DNA of 64,000 nt from Lacisediminihabitans sp040549465 (GCF_040549465.1 NZ_JBEPTL010000002.1:62001-126000), one strand, 5' to 3'. Shown: positions 8,055-16,622, numbered from the stretch's first letter. Notes: generated by a model not told the origin, from the sequence alone. Program-made: numbers and translations.

Positions 8055-9607
8055 GTGACGCCTCCCTTCCCGAGCCGGCCGTCGCAGCGGTCGCGGAGAC
8101 CGTCGCACGCCTGACCGACGGCGAGTGGCACCGGCTGCACCCGGCATCCCCTCTCCTCAAGGGTGGTATCGCGCTGATCGCGATCCTCGGAATCATCATC
8201 GCCAACCTGCGCGAGCGTCTGATCGGGCTGTTCCTGCCGTACTACGGCGCGCAGGGCGACCCGGTCAACTACATCGTCGACAACGGCTACGTTGTGCAGG
8301 CGCTGCTCATCGTCGGCGGCCTGTTGCTGCTCTTCATCGCGGGCTTCTACGTGTCGTGGCGGATGCACAGTTTCCGCATCACCGACGAGGTGGTCGAGGT
8401 GCGATCGGGCGTGCTGTTCCGCACCAACCGCAAGGCGCGACTCGACCGCATCCAGGGCATCAACGTCGTGCGGCCGTTCTTCGCGCGACTCTTCGGGGCG
8501 GCCAAACTGGAGATCAGCCAGGCCGGCCACGACGCCAACGTGCAACTGTCCTATCTCGCATCCGGCGCGACGGATGACCTGCGCCGGGAGATCCTGCGCC
8601 GAGCATCTGGCACACGCGCGCGGGAGGAAGCGGCGGCATCCGGAGTTTCTGCTCCCGCCCAGAACGTGATCGACCGGCGGATGGACGAGTTTCTCGCGCC
8701 GGAGCTCGACCAGAACGCGGCAGCGCCGGAGTCGGTGGTGACGATCCACCTCGGTCGGCTGGTCGGGTCCATCATCCTCAGCGGAAGCACGGTCTTCGCC
8801 CTGCTTCTCATCATCGGTGCAATCGTCTGGATCTCCACCTCTGGCGAGTACTACGTGCTCTTCTTCGTGCTGCCGAGCATCATCGGTTTCGGTAGCTACT
8901 ACGTGCGCCGTTTCACCAAATCTCTGCGGTACACGATCGCCGGGACTCCGGATGGCGTGCGGGTCGGGTTCGGCCTGCTGTCGACCAGCAACGAGACGCT
9001 GCCGCCCGGCCGCATCCACTCCATCGAGGTGAGCCAGCCACTGCTCTGGCGCCCCGCCAGATGGTGGCAGATCAGGGTGAACCGGGCCAGCCGCACCTCC
9101 AACCGTGGAGCAGAGAACCAGGCGAACACGACCATCCTGCCGGTGGGCAACCGCGCCGACGTGACCAAGGTTCTCGAACTCATGCTGCCCGACTTCATCG
9201 GGCCCGAAGCCGTCGCGTTCATCGAAACCGGGTTGGTGTCGAAGGGCAACGACGGTTTCACGAACTCGCCGAAGCGAGCAGCCTGGCTTCGGCCGGTCTC
9301 CTGGCGTCGCAACGGCTTCCGGATCGTGCCCGGCTCGATCGTGCTGCGCAAGGGGGCGATCTGGCGGCGTCTGATCATCGTGCCGCAGCCCAGGCTGCAG
9401 AGTGTCGCTGTGCGTCAGGGCCCGCTGCTTCGTCTGCTCCGCCTGGCCGACATCCACCTGCACACGGTGGCCGGCCCGATCAGTGCCGAGCTCAGTGCCC
9501 TCGACCAGGATGCCGCGGTCGTCTTCTTCGGCGAGGTGGCGGAGGTCGCGGTGCGGGCAGGCGACAGCGATACCTCGCACCGCTGGCGTTCCGGTGAGGC
9601 GGCGTGA
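8051..9607 (+). CDS. Multi-PH-domain (YdbT-like) membrane protein
   Basis: A 518-aa membrane protein with repeated PH-like modules. Helices near the N-terminus precede a first module (DEVVEVRSGVLFRTNRKARLDRIQ). A second helix pair near residues 235-275 precedes another module, and a third follows near residue 420 (GSIVLRKGAIWRR). This is the YdbT/bPH2 architecture. The GTG start overlaps the upstream YdbS-like gene, matching the usual gene pair. The role in envelope protection is inferred from the family only. Confidence 0.85.
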   Translation: MSDASLPEPAVAAVAETVARLTDGEWHRLHPASPLLKGGIALIAILGIIIANLRERLIGLFLPYYGAQGDPVNYIVDNGYVVQALLIVGGLLLLFIAGFYVSWRMHSFRITDEVVEVRSGVLFRTNRKARLDRIQGINVVRPFFARLFGAAKLEISQAGHDANVQLSYLASGATDDLRREILRRASGTRAREEAAASGVSAPAQNVIDRRMDEFLAPELDQNAAAPESVVTIHLGRLVGSIILSGSTVFALLLIIGAIVWISTSGEYYVLFFVLPSIIGFGSYYVRRFTKSLRYTIAGTPDGVRVGFGLLSTSNETLPPGRIHSIEVSQPLLWRPARWWQIRVNRASRTSNRGAENQANTTILPVGNRADVTKVLELMLPDFIGPEAVAFIETGLVSKGNDGFTNSPKRAAWLRPVSWRRNGFRIVPGSIVLRKGAIWRRLIIVPQPRLQSVAVRQGPLLRLLRLADIHLHTVAGPISAELSALDQDAAVVFFGEVAEVAVRAGDSDTSHRWRSGEAA

Positions 9608-10314
9608 GCTTTCCCGTGGAAGCCACACCGCCCCACCAGCGCTCAGGACGTCTCGGCATCGGCATCGTCGGCGCCGGTCGTGTCGGACCTGTCCTCGGCG
9701 CGGCGCTCGCCGGCGCCGGCCATGCGATCGTCGGCATTTCCGCGATATCCGACTCGAGTAGGGAGCGGGCAGAGGTCATGCTGCCCGGGGCGCCGATCCT
9801 CGACGTGCCGCTGCTCGTCGAGCGCAGCGAACTGGTGATCCTTGCGGTGCCGGCGAGCGAGCTGGCCGCGCTGGTGGAAGGTCTCGCTTCTACGGGGGCG
9901 TGGCAGCCCGGACAGCTGGTGATGCACACGGCGGCCGAATACGGCACCGGTGTGCTGGCGCCGGCCGCGGCATCCGGAGCGATACCGCTCGCCATTCACC
10001 CCGCTGTCTCCTTCACCGGCACCACGATCGATGTGAGCCAGCTTGTCGGCGCGTACTTCGCCGTGACCGCGCCGGGTCCTGTGCAACCGATAGGCCAGGC
10101 ACTCGTCGTGGAGATGGGTGGCGAACCGGTGATGGTCGCGGAGGCCGACCGCGCGGCCTACGCGGAGGCGATCGCGACGGCGACGAGCTTCTCGAGTGCG
10201 ATCGTCGACCAAGCGACGGCCATCCTCGCCTCGATCGGCGTCGACTCTCCTGGCCAGGTGCTCGCCCCCCTCGTACGTTCCTCGGTCGAGAACGCCCTGC
10301 GCCGCGCCCACTGA
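9604..10314 (+). CDS. Rossmann-like/DUF2520 dehydrogenase-like protein
   Basis: A 236-aa cytosolic protein. An N-terminal dinucleotide-binding motif GIVGAGRVGPVLG is followed by the Rossmann strands (ELVILAVPASEL), and the C-terminal half matches DUF2520. The organisation resembles ketopantoate or 6-phosphogluconate-type reductases. It overlaps the end of the PH-domain gene by 4 bases and lies immediately before panC, the same place as Rv3603c in M. tuberculosis. I infer a possible NADP-dependent reductase step in pantothenate synthesis. That assignment rests on context. Confidence 0.8.
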   Translation: MSFPVEATPPHQRSGRLGIGIVGAGRVGPVLGAALAGAGHAIVGISAISDSSRERAEVMLPGAPILDVPLLVERSELVILAVPASELAALVEGLASTGAWQPGQLVMHTAAEYGTGVLAPAAASGAIPLAIHPAVSFTGTTIDVSQLVGAYFAVTAPGPVQPIGQALVVEMGGEPVMVAEADRAAYAEAIATATSFSSAIVDQATAILASIGVDSPGQVLAPLVRSSVENALRRAH

Positions 10315-10381
10315 CCCGGAGCTGCCCAGGGCGCGTCGTTCTGGGCCGGCCTGCCCGCGTGCGGCGAGCCACTACCATCGA

Positions 10382-11248
10382 GTGGTGCCCATTGCCGTAG
10401 CCGAAACCGTGTCAGCGCTGCGAACGGGAACGGCGGATGCCCGCGCCGCAGGCAGGAGCATCGCCCTTGTCCCGACCATGGGGGCCCTGCACGACGGTCA
10501 TTTCGCCCTCGTGCGCAGGGCCCGCGAGGTCGCCGACCTGGTGATCGTGTCGATCTTCGTCAACCCCCTGCAGTTCGGTCCAACCGAAGACCTCGACCGC
10601 TACCCGCGCACCATGGACGCGGATGTCGCAGAGCTCGAGCAGCTCGGCGTCGACTGGGTCTTCGCGCCGAGCGTCGCCGAGATGTACCCGAGTGGCGCCA
10701 TCCAGACCAGGGTGACCGCAGGAGAGGTCGGATCGCTCTACGAAGGCCGCACCCGCACCGGCCACTTCGACGGCGTGCTCACCGTCGTCTCGAAACTCTT
10801 GAATATCGCGCAGCCCGACACGGTGCTCTTCGGCCAGAAAGACGCCCAGCAGGTCTTCCTGGTCGCGCGAATGATCGCGGACCTGGACCTCCCGGTCACC
10901 GTCGAAGTCGTGCAGACAGTGCGCGAGCAAGATGGTCTCGCCCTCTCCAGCCGCAACCGGTTCCTCGACGAAAGAGAGAAGCTCGCCGCGCTCGGGCTGT
11001 CGATCGCGCTGAAGGCGGCGGAGTCATCCGCTCATCGAGGCGTCGACGCGGTGCTCGCGGCGGCGCAGTCGGTGCTCAGGGGCGAGGGCATCGTGGAACT
11101 CGACTACCTGAAGGTGGTCGCCCCCGAGACCTTCCTGCCGGTCGACGATGACTACCTTGGCAAAGCCGTCGTGCTCATCGCGGCCCGGGTGGGAACGACC
11201 AGACTCATCGACAACACGACGATCTTCCTCGGGGGAATGCGCAATTAG
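10382..11248 (+). CDS. panC: Pantothenate synthetase
   Basis: PanC joins pantoate and beta-alanine with ATP to give pantothenate. The nucleotidyl-transferase HxGH motif is PTMGALHDGHFALV, and VNPLQFGPTEDL, FGQKDAQQ and LSSRN complete the active site. Consecutive GTG codons at 10382 and 10385 are the likely starts. A longer open frame overlaps the upstream gene and lacks homology. The protein is about 288 aa, normal. The panD and coaX genes that often follow panC in actinobacteria are absent from this window. Confidence 0.95.
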   Translation: MVPIAVAETVSALRTGTADARAAGRSIALVPTMGALHDGHFALVRRAREVADLVIVSIFVNPLQFGPTEDLDRYPRTMDADVAELEQLGVDWVFAPSVAEMYPSGAIQTRVTAGEVGSLYEGRTRTGHFDGVLTVVSKLLNIAQPDTVLFGQKDAQQVFLVARMIADLDLPVTVEVVQTVREQDGLALSSRNRFLDEREKLAALGLSIALKAAESSAHRGVDAVLAAAQSVLRGEGIVELDYLKVVAPETFLPVDDDYLGKAVVLIAARVGTTRLIDNTTIFLGGMRN

Positions 11249-11457
11249 CGCGGCCCGTGGCCCCCGTCTTCGCGATGCCGATTCGCGGAACCGGGTCAAT
11301 GCGGCCACGTGGGGTCAACGCGATGGCCCATTTCGGCCGCATTGGCCCGGTCGTGCGGACTGTGCGCACACTGCGAGTCGTCACATCCGGCAGGTACGCC
11401 CGGCCCGGCGCGTGGCCCCCGTAAACTTGGGCGAGCCACAATCACCTGGAGTTACGC

Positions 11458-12957
11458 ATGACCGAGAACGTCGCCGCCGCAGAACCCTCAGAAGAGGAAC
11501 TCTCCGAGCAGACCCGGGTGCGGCTGGGCAAGCGCGAGCGCCTGATCGAATCCGGAGCTGAGGCCTACCCGGTCTCACTCCCGATCACGACGACTATCCC
11601 CGAGGTGCGCGCCAAGTACCCAGAGCTCGAAACGGATGCCACCACCGGCGACATCGTCGGCCTGGCCGGCCGCGTGGTGCACCTCCGTAACACCGGCAAG
11701 CTCTGTTTCGCCTCGCTGCAGTCGGGCGACGGCTCCCGCATCCAGGCCATGGTGTCCCTCGCGGAGGTCGGCCAGGAATCGCTCGACCTCTGGAAGGATC
11801 TCGTCGACCTCGGCGATCACCTGTTCGTCTTCGGCGAGGTCATCTCCAGTCGCCGAGGCGAGCTGTCGGTGCTGGTGAAGGAATGGAAGATCGCCGCGAA
11901 GGCGCTTCGTCCGCTGCCGAACCTCCACGTCGAACTGAGCGAGGAGACCCGGGTTCGCAGCCGCTACCTCGACCTGATCGCTCGCGAGGGCGCGCGCCAG
12001 ATGGTGCGCAACCGCGCAGCCTCCGTGGCATCCCTGCGCACGACCTTCGCCGACCACGGCTATGTCGAGGTCGAGACGCCCATGCTGCAGACCATGCACG
12101 GAGGGGCATCCGCTCGTCCCTTCGCCACCCACAGCAATGCCTTCGACACCGAGCTGTTTCTGCGCATCGCACCGGAACTCTTCCTGAAGCGTGCCGTCGT
12201 CGGTGGCATCGAGCGGGTCTTCGAGATCAACCGCAACTTCCGTAACGAGGGCGCCGACTCAACCCACTCCCCGGAGTTCGCGATGCTCGAGGCCTACCAG
12301 GCCTACGGCGACTACAACCAGATGGCGGATCTCACCCAGAAGATGATCCAGAACGCCGCGATCGCGATCGGCGGCAGCACCGTCGTCACCTGGGCCGACG
12401 GCAGCGACTACGACTTCGGTGGCGAATGGGATCGCGTGAGCATGTACGACTCGCTGAGTGCGGCATCCGGCCGACAGGTGACGGCAGAGACGCCGGCGGA
12501 TGAACTGCTCGCCTTCGCCGCGACCCTCGGCATCGAGGTGCACCAGCCCACCCACGGCAAGCTGGTCGAGGAACTCTGGGAGCACTTCGTGAAGACGGGC
12601 CTCGAGCGCCCGACCTTCGTCATGGACTTCCCGCTCGACACGTCTCCGCTGGTGCGCGCCCACCGCTCGATTCCGGGCCTGGTCGAGAAGTGGGACCTGT
12701 ATGTGCGCGGCTTCGAACTCGCGACCGGATACTCCGAGCTCGTCGACCCCGTCGTGCAGCGCGAGCGTTTCATCGAGCAGGCCAAGCTCGCGGCGGCCGG
12801 CGACCTCGAGGCGATGCGGCTCGACGAGGAGTTCCTGCGAGCCCTCGAGTACGGCATGCCGCCGAGTGGTGGAATGGGCATGGGAATCGACAGGTTGCTG
12901 ATGGCGCTCACCGGCCTCGGCATCCGCGAGACGATCCTCTTCCCACTGGTGAAGTAG
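11458..12957 (+). CDS. lysS: Lysyl-tRNA synthetase, class II
   Basis: LysS charges tRNA-Lys. It has an N-terminal OB-fold anticodon-binding domain (about residues 55-160) and a class II catalytic core with motif 2 (FEINRNFRNEGAD) and motif 3 (GMGMGIDRLLMALTG). Length (499 aa) is standard. The ATG at 11458 follows a spaced CTGGAG. A TAAACT hexamer at 11422-11427 could be its -10 box. Two tiny membrane proteins follow downstream. Confidence 0.97.
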   Translation: MTENVAAAEPSEEELSEQTRVRLGKRERLIESGAEAYPVSLPITTTIPEVRAKYPELETDATTGDIVGLAGRVVHLRNTGKLCFASLQSGDGSRIQAMVSLAEVGQESLDLWKDLVDLGDHLFVFGEVISSRRGELSVLVKEWKIAAKALRPLPNLHVELSEETRVRSRYLDLIAREGARQMVRNRAASVASLRTTFADHGYVEVETPMLQTMHGGASARPFATHSNAFDTELFLRIAPELFLKRAVVGGIERVFEINRNFRNEGADSTHSPEFAMLEAYQAYGDYNQMADLTQKMIQNAAIAIGGSTVVTWADGSDYDFGGEWDRVSMYDSLSAASGRQVTAETPADELLAFAATLGIEVHQPTHGKLVEELWEHFVKTGLERPTFVMDFPLDTSPLVRAHRSIPGLVEKWDLYVRGFELATGYSELVDPVVQRERFIEQAKLAAAGDLEAMRLDEEFLRALEYGMPPSGGMGMGIDRLLMALTGLGIRETILFPLVK

Positions 12958-12967
12958 GGTTTCCCGG

Positions 12968-13108
12968 GTGAGCTATCTGCCGAAGGAACCCCGCGACAAA
13001 GACCCGAAAAAGGTCACCCCGACGCGCCTCGCTGTCTGGGTTTTCGTCGGCGCTGTCGGGCTGTACTTCATCATCACCGGCGTCATCGGCGTCATCAACC
13101 ACGGTTAG
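12968..13108 (+). CDS. Small single-pass membrane protein (46 aa)
   Basis: A GTG start gives a 46-residue peptide beginning VSYLPKEPRDKDPKKVTP, with one hydrophobic helix (TRLAVWVFVGAVGLYFIITGVIGVI in part) and the short tail NHG. It begins 10 bases after the lysS stop. The charged head and clean membrane helix support a real gene. The function is unknown. Confidence 0.6.
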   Translation: MSYLPKEPRDKDPKKVTPTRLAVWVFVGAVGLYFIITGVIGVINHG

Positions 13109-13141
13109 TCCACGCACAGCCGCGAGACGTATCCTGTACTC

Positions 13142-13327
13142 GTGATCGAAAATTTCTGGGGCAACGCGATCTTCTCGGTCGTGCCCACGATCCTGGTCGG
13201 GCTGATCTTTTGGCTCGTGATGCGGTCGATCGTCAGGGCCGATCGCACGGAGCGCAAGGTCTACGCAGAGATCGAGGCCGAGGAACGCGCCCGCATGGAG
13301 CAGGAATCCGCTAGTCGCGAGGCCTGA
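13142..13327 (+). CDS. Small membrane protein (61 aa)
   Basis: The GTG-started peptide has one or two hydrophobic segments (NAIFSVVPTILVGLIFWLVM) followed by a charged amphipathic tail rich in Glu and Arg (ERKVYAEIEAEERARMEQ), likely cytoplasmic and helical. I recognise similar proteins next to lysS in Microbacteriaceae but know no function. Its last 17 bases overlap the end of the opposite-strand pirin gene. Confidence 0.65.
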   Translation: MIENFWGNAIFSVVPTILVGLIFWLVMRSIVRADRTERKVYAEIEAEERARMEQESASREA

Positions 13328-14303
13328 GCCGCACGTTCGGTAGTTCCGGCGCGGGCAGTGCAGAGCCGTCGTAGCCTGCCACAAGGCCGAAGCGGCCGTC
13401 CACTCGCTCGCCCTGGATGACATCCGCCTGCCATTCCGCACGGAACTGCACGATCTCGTCGTGACTGCGCCCGATGAAGTTCCACCACATGACGATGCTC
13501 TCGCCGAGCGGAACGCCGCCGATGAGGAGGATTCGCGCTGCCGTGTCACCGGCCTGGAGCCGCAGACTCGCGATACCCGGTTCGAGGTAGGCAAGGTGGG
13601 AGAGCGGCAGTTCCTCGCCCTGCACGCTGATCGCGCCGGTGTCGAGCAACACTCCCAGTTCGAAGCGCGGGTCGACCGGTAGATCGACGGATGCGCCGGC
13701 CGGCAGGTCGATCTGCGCACCGACGAGATCGCTGAAGACCGTCGCCGTCGACATCTGCCCGACCAGCGAGCCGATGAACACCCTCAGTTCCGTCGCACCG
13801 AAAGCCACCGGCTCCGGCACGTAGTGTTCGAAGAAGGGTTCACCGTGCCGACTCTCGTCGGGCAGAGCGAGCCACAGTTGGGCGCCGTGCAGCACAGTGG
13901 TCGCCGCCATGGACACTTCGGAGTGTGCGATGCCTCGTCCCGCGGTCATCAGATTCAGTTCACCCGGACGCACGAGTGCGTGGCTGCCGACGCTGTCGCG
14001 ATGGTCGATCTCGCCGGAGAACAGCCAGCTGACCGTCTGCAGTCCGGTATGCGGATGCGGCGGCACGACCATGCCACCCTGCTCGGCACTGTTCGCTCCG
14101 GGCATCGCGTCAGGTCCGTAATGGTCGACGAAGCACCAGGCGCCGATCAACGACCTTCTGCGCTGCGGGAGTGTGCGGCGCACGCCCATCGCGCGTGGGC
14201 CACCGAGTGGCACGTCGCGCGGTGCCAGGATCTCGACGGCCGCGACTGCCGTGCGCGGCCACTCGCTGAGCAGCTCGGCCGGTTCCTTCTCGAGGTTGCT
14301 CAT
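13311..14303 (-). CDS. Pirin family protein
   Basis: A 330-aa bicupin. The N-terminal pirin domain shows metal-binding and signature residues in VVPPHPHTGLQTVSW and the conserved GRGIAHSEV motif. The C-terminal domain is the pirin C-half, including a LLIGGVPLGESIVMWWNFI stretch. Bacterial pirins include quercetinases and redox-linked regulators, so the substrate is unknown. The ATG at 14303 overlaps the stop of the upstream membrane-protein gene (ATGA). The much longer open frame in this direction covers that gene in another frame and is rejected. Confidence 0.9.
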   Translation of the reverse strand: MSNLEKEPAELLSEWPRTAVAAVEILAPRDVPLGGPRAMGVRRTLPQRRRSLIGAWCFVDHYGPDAMPGANSAEQGGMVVPPHPHTGLQTVSWLFSGEIDHRDSVGSHALVRPGELNLMTAGRGIAHSEVSMAATTVLHGAQLWLALPDESRHGEPFFEHYVPEPVAFGATELRVFIGSLVGQMSTATVFSDLVGAQIDLPAGASVDLPVDPRFELGVLLDTGAISVQGEELPLSHLAYLEPGIASLRLQAGDTAARILLIGGVPLGESIVMWWNFIGRSHDEIVQFRAEWQADVIQGERVDGRFGLVAGYDGSALPAPELPNVRLRPRD

Positions 14304-14782
14304 GCCGGGGGAAGGCTTACACCTGGCAGAACCCCCGTGCTGATCCAGGGAAGATCGAAGGTCATCAGGCGCACGTTCTCCGGCCGGTCGGAGAATTTCA
14401 CCGTCGTGCGCAACAGCAACAGCAACAGCAACAGCAACTCGCTCGGTTGGAGGGTGGCGTTGTCGCGGCGCTGCCCGATGACGTCGAGGGCGGTCAGCGT
14501 GCCGGTGGCGACGGCGCCGGACTCCGCAACGTTTCGTGCCCGGCGCGCCCAAGCGCGTGAGCGGGTCGTCGAGACGATGGCGAGCACGGTGCACGCGACC
14601 GCGGCGGCAACCAGCACCGTCCATCCCCAGGAGCCGACGGCGACGCCGAGAATCACGAGGATGAACGCGGCATCCGCCAGCACCATCAATGGCAGGCAGA
14701 TCGCCAGGAGCCTGGCCGGATTTCCGCGCCTGGGGCGTGCGGCGATCGCGCCACTGAGGGGGACTGGGTCGTGAAGGCTCAT
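14300..14782 (-). CDS. Two-helix membrane protein with poly-leucine microsatellite
   Basis: A 160-aa protein with two membrane helices (about residues 25-70), then a soluble region (ESGAVATGTLTALDVIGQRRDNA). A run of leucines about residues 115-124 is encoded by a (GTTGCT)n hexanucleotide repeat. The C-terminal domain ends SDRPENVRLMTFDLPW. The function is unknown. It is cotranscribed with pirin through a 4-base overlap. The repeat is a multiple of 3, so length changes add or remove leucine pairs without frameshift. Confidence 0.6.
   Translation of the reverse strand: MSLHDPVPLSGAIAARPRRGNPARLLAICLPLMVLADAAFILVILGVAVGSWGWTVLVAAAVACTVLAIVSTTRSRAWARRARNVAESGAVATGTLTALDVIGQRRDNATLQPSELLLLLLLLLRTTVKFSDRPENVRLMTFDLPWISTGVLPGVSLPPA
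14411..14438. repeat. Hexanucleotide microsatellite (CAACAG)4.7
   Basis: Twenty-eight bases are a perfect CAACAG tandem array. It lies within the upstream partner of pirin and codes for consecutive leucines on the minus strand. Confidence 0.9.
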
Positions 14783-14830
14783 GGCAGGTTCCTCTCCTCT
14801 GGTCCAGCTTCGCGTCTGGTGTCTGCCGCG

Positions 14831-15220
14831 TCAATCGCGCAAGGTCGCGATGGCGCAATACCGCTGTGCAGCTGCCGCCAGTCGGAGGTCTGCAGTGAGC
14901 AGCGGAATCTCCAGGTATTCCGCCAGCGCGACATAGGCCGCGTCGTAAGGGGTGATGTTGTCCTTCATCCGCCAGATTCGTTGCAGGAAGGGCTTGGAGG
15001 GGGATCGCACCACGCGATTGCCAGACCATGATGTGACTGCACTCTCCGCGTCGTACTCGGAGAGTCGTCCACGCAGGAGGAGTTTGCGAATGACGCTGGC
15101 GAACTCTACGTCTATCAATTCCGGCGCGTAGAAGGATGACTCGAGAAGTCTTATCGCATCAGGATCGGTTCGCGGCATCAGCTCGATCGCGGCCGACACC
15201 TCGATGACGAAGCCGCTCAT
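14831..15220 (-). CDS. VapC-type PIN-domain toxin
   Basis: A 129-aa PIN-domain protein of the VapC class, expected to be a Mg-dependent RNase that cleaves tRNA or rRNA when free of antitoxin. Acidic active-site positions are visible as E39, D93 and D111. The first position is unusual: it is Glu7 (VIEVSA) rather than the nearly invariant Asp (VLDTSA-like). It overlaps the antitoxin gene by 4 bases, the normal antitoxin-first arrangement. The protein may still be active or may be an attenuated toxin. Confidence 0.85.
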   Translation of the reverse strand: MSGFVIEVSAAIELMPRTDPDAIRLLESSFYAPELIDVEFASVIRKLLLRGRLSEYDAESAVTSWSGNRVVRSPSKPFLQRIWRMKDNITPYDAAYVALAEYLEIPLLTADLRLAAAAQRYCAIATLRD

Positions 15221-15447
15221 CTGCCTTTTCGGTCGTCGTGGATCATTGCGACGACCTCCTGGGTGTCGATGCCCGCGAGGGCGGGAATCGGCCCTCCCAG
15301 TCGATTGCGTGCGTCGACCTCATCCGCAAGCCTTGTCAATTCCTGTCGGAGATAGGCGGAGAGGGAGAGGCCTCGTGATGCCGCTGCGGCGCGAAGTTTC
15401 TCCCCGGCTGATTCGTCGAGATTCCTGACCTGCACCGTGACTCCCAT
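15217..15447 (-). CDS. VapB-type ribbon-helix-helix antitoxin
   Basis: A 76-aa protein with an N-terminal ribbon-helix-helix region (TVQVRNLDESAGEKLRAAA, SLSAYLRQELTRLA) that would bind DNA and autoregulate. The C-terminal tail would wrap around the toxin. ATG at 15447. It lies directly upstream of the PIN toxin and a palindromic site lies about 16 bp upstream of it. Confidence 0.85.
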   Translation of the reverse strand: MGVTVQVRNLDESAGEKLRAAAASRGLSLSAYLRQELTRLADEVDARNRLGGPIPALAGIDTQEVVAMIHDDRKGR

Positions 15448-15463
15448 GGCTCAATGCTATCCA

Positions 15464-15495
15464 GATGCATGCGAAATCAAAGATCTGCATGCATC
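15464..15495. promoter_or_regulatory. Candidate VapB operator
   Basis: A perfect 9-bp inverted repeat, GATGCATGC and GCATGCATC, is separated by 14 bases. It lies just upstream of the antitoxin start, where RHH antitoxins normally bind. Confidence 0.5.
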
Positions 15496-15618
15496 ACAAT
15501 TCTGTCGAACTCGAGTTCCGGCGAATGGCGAGGGGTCGGTTCCGCGGACGGTCGCCCTGCGCCACGCGGGGAGAGGAGAGGATACCTGGTCGTCGAACAG
15601 GCAGCCTCCGGTCATCGA

Positions 15619-15669
15619 GTTGCGGTCTGTTGTGGTTCACAGCCTGGCTGAACAACCACAAGCCGCAAC
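15619..15669 (-). terminator. Terminator-like hairpin after the Xre gene
   Basis: An imperfect inverted repeat of 21-bp arms (17 matches; GTTGCGG outer end, TTCA inner end) with a 9-base loop begins immediately after the stop of the Xre-type gene. It has no clear T run, so it may terminate weakly or stabilise the transcript. Confidence 0.5.
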
Positions 15670-15894
15670 TCAGTTCGGCCGAATCACCAGCAGTTCGCCG
15701 ACCTCGCAGTCCAGCGCCACGCAGATCGCCTGCAGCGTCGAGTAACGGATGGCGCGAGCCCTGTCGTTCTTCAGGACGGAGAGGTTCACGATGCTCACGC
15801 CGACCAACTCGCTCAACCGGGTGAGGGTCATCCCACGTTCATCGAGCAGTTCATCGAGCCGGCAGTGGATGAGGGTGGCATCCTCTTCGCGCAC
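15670..15894 (-). CDS. Xre/YozG-type HTH regulator
   Basis: A 74-aa Cro/C1-type helix-turn-helix protein. The HTH spans about residues 12-65 (LDELLDERGMTLTRLSELVG, RYSTLQAICVALDCEVGELL). The GTG start overlaps the stop of the upstream membrane gene by one base. Short regulators of this kind often accompany DUF2975-type membrane proteins, as YozG does with YoaS in Bacillus. It probably regulates its own operon, although no operator has been identified. Confidence 0.85.
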   Translation of the reverse strand: MREEDATLIHCRLDELLDERGMTLTRLSELVGVSIVNLSVLKNDRARAIRYSTLQAICVALDCEVGELLVIRPN

Positions 15895-16622
15895 TAGACG
15901 AGCCCGTCCGTGTCGCGGCGCAGCTCACGATTTCTCGCGACCAGGCGTGTCTGCTCACGCTGCAGTCTGTCCCCGTACCGAAAGGCAATCACGACGGCTC
16001 CTATGACGAGAGCGACCCAGACTGGCCAGAAGTCGACGCTGAAGCCCCCGGAAGGATGTGGCCAGCCGAGAGCAGAGAGATTGTCCGCAGTGACATCCTT
16101 ATCGTCGACACTCCATCCGGTGACTGTGAGCACTTGGGCTGAGGCGAGTTGACCTCCAACGCGAAACGACAGTTGCCAGGCGAGTCCGCCGACGGCCACG
16201 CTGACCGCTGCGGCGATCGCGGCTCTTGTGAGCGCCGGACCAAACGGATTGCCTTTGAGTAGTCGCGAACAGAGGACGGCGATTGCCAGTCCGATCAGCG
16301 TGTTCGTCACACCCTGCAACAATTCCCCAGCGGCCAGCCACAGTCGTGCGTCAATTGCCAATCCCGTTATGGACACCTCGGCATGCTGGAACCCTCCCGC
16401 AACGACATTCGCAGTGGCCCCGACATTGATGGTCACTGACGATTTGAGCGCGGGCCAGAAAGTCGCCACGGGCAGACTGACCTCCACGGCCTCCGAAATG
16501 AATAGCTGCACAATGCGGACGATGGCGATGGTCGCACTGGCGATGGCATACAGAACCGCGAGGGAGAAGACGACCCAGAGTGCGATCGGTTTCCGCTCCT
16601 CGAGTCGGATCGAACTGCTCAT
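15894..16622 (-). CDS. DUF2975-like membrane protein (larger of two)
   Basis: A 242-aa membrane protein with four predicted helices (about residues 13-35, 90-118, 132-155, 195-215) and a large exported segment between the first two. The topology and adjacency to the Xre regulator suggest the DUF2975 group. The C-terminus ends RRDTDGLV and the neighbouring smaller paralogue ends QRDTDGLV, so this tail is shared. The start codon overlaps the upstream stop. The function is unknown. Confidence 0.65.
   Translation of the reverse strand: MSSSIRLEERKPIALWVVFSLAVLYAIASATIAIVRIVQLFISEAVEVSLPVATFWPALKSSVTINVGATANVVAGGFQHAEVSITGLAIDARLWLAAGELLQGVTNTLIGLAIAVLCSRLLKGNPFGPALTRAAIAAAVSVAVGGLAWQLSFRVGGQLASAQVLTVTGWSVDDKDVTADNLSALGWPHPSGGFSVDFWPVWVALVIGAVVIAFRYGDRLQREQTRLVARNRELRRDTDGLV

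Noticed and set aside
7865..9628. A 587-residue antisense frame opposite the PH-domain genes
   Set aside because: No domain is recognisable and the plus-strand genes are coupled and family-supported.
10196..10381. N-terminal extension of panC
   Set aside because: It overlaps the DUF2520 gene and does not match PanC, which begins near the GTG pair at 10382-10387.
14411..14438. A CRISPR-like short repeat array
   Set aside because: The units are contiguous 6-mers with no spacers; it is a microsatellite inside a gene.
14304..15029. N-terminal extension of the pirin frame to 572 residues
   Set aside because: It overlaps the upstream membrane-protein gene in another frame, and pirins start near MSNLEKEPAELL.
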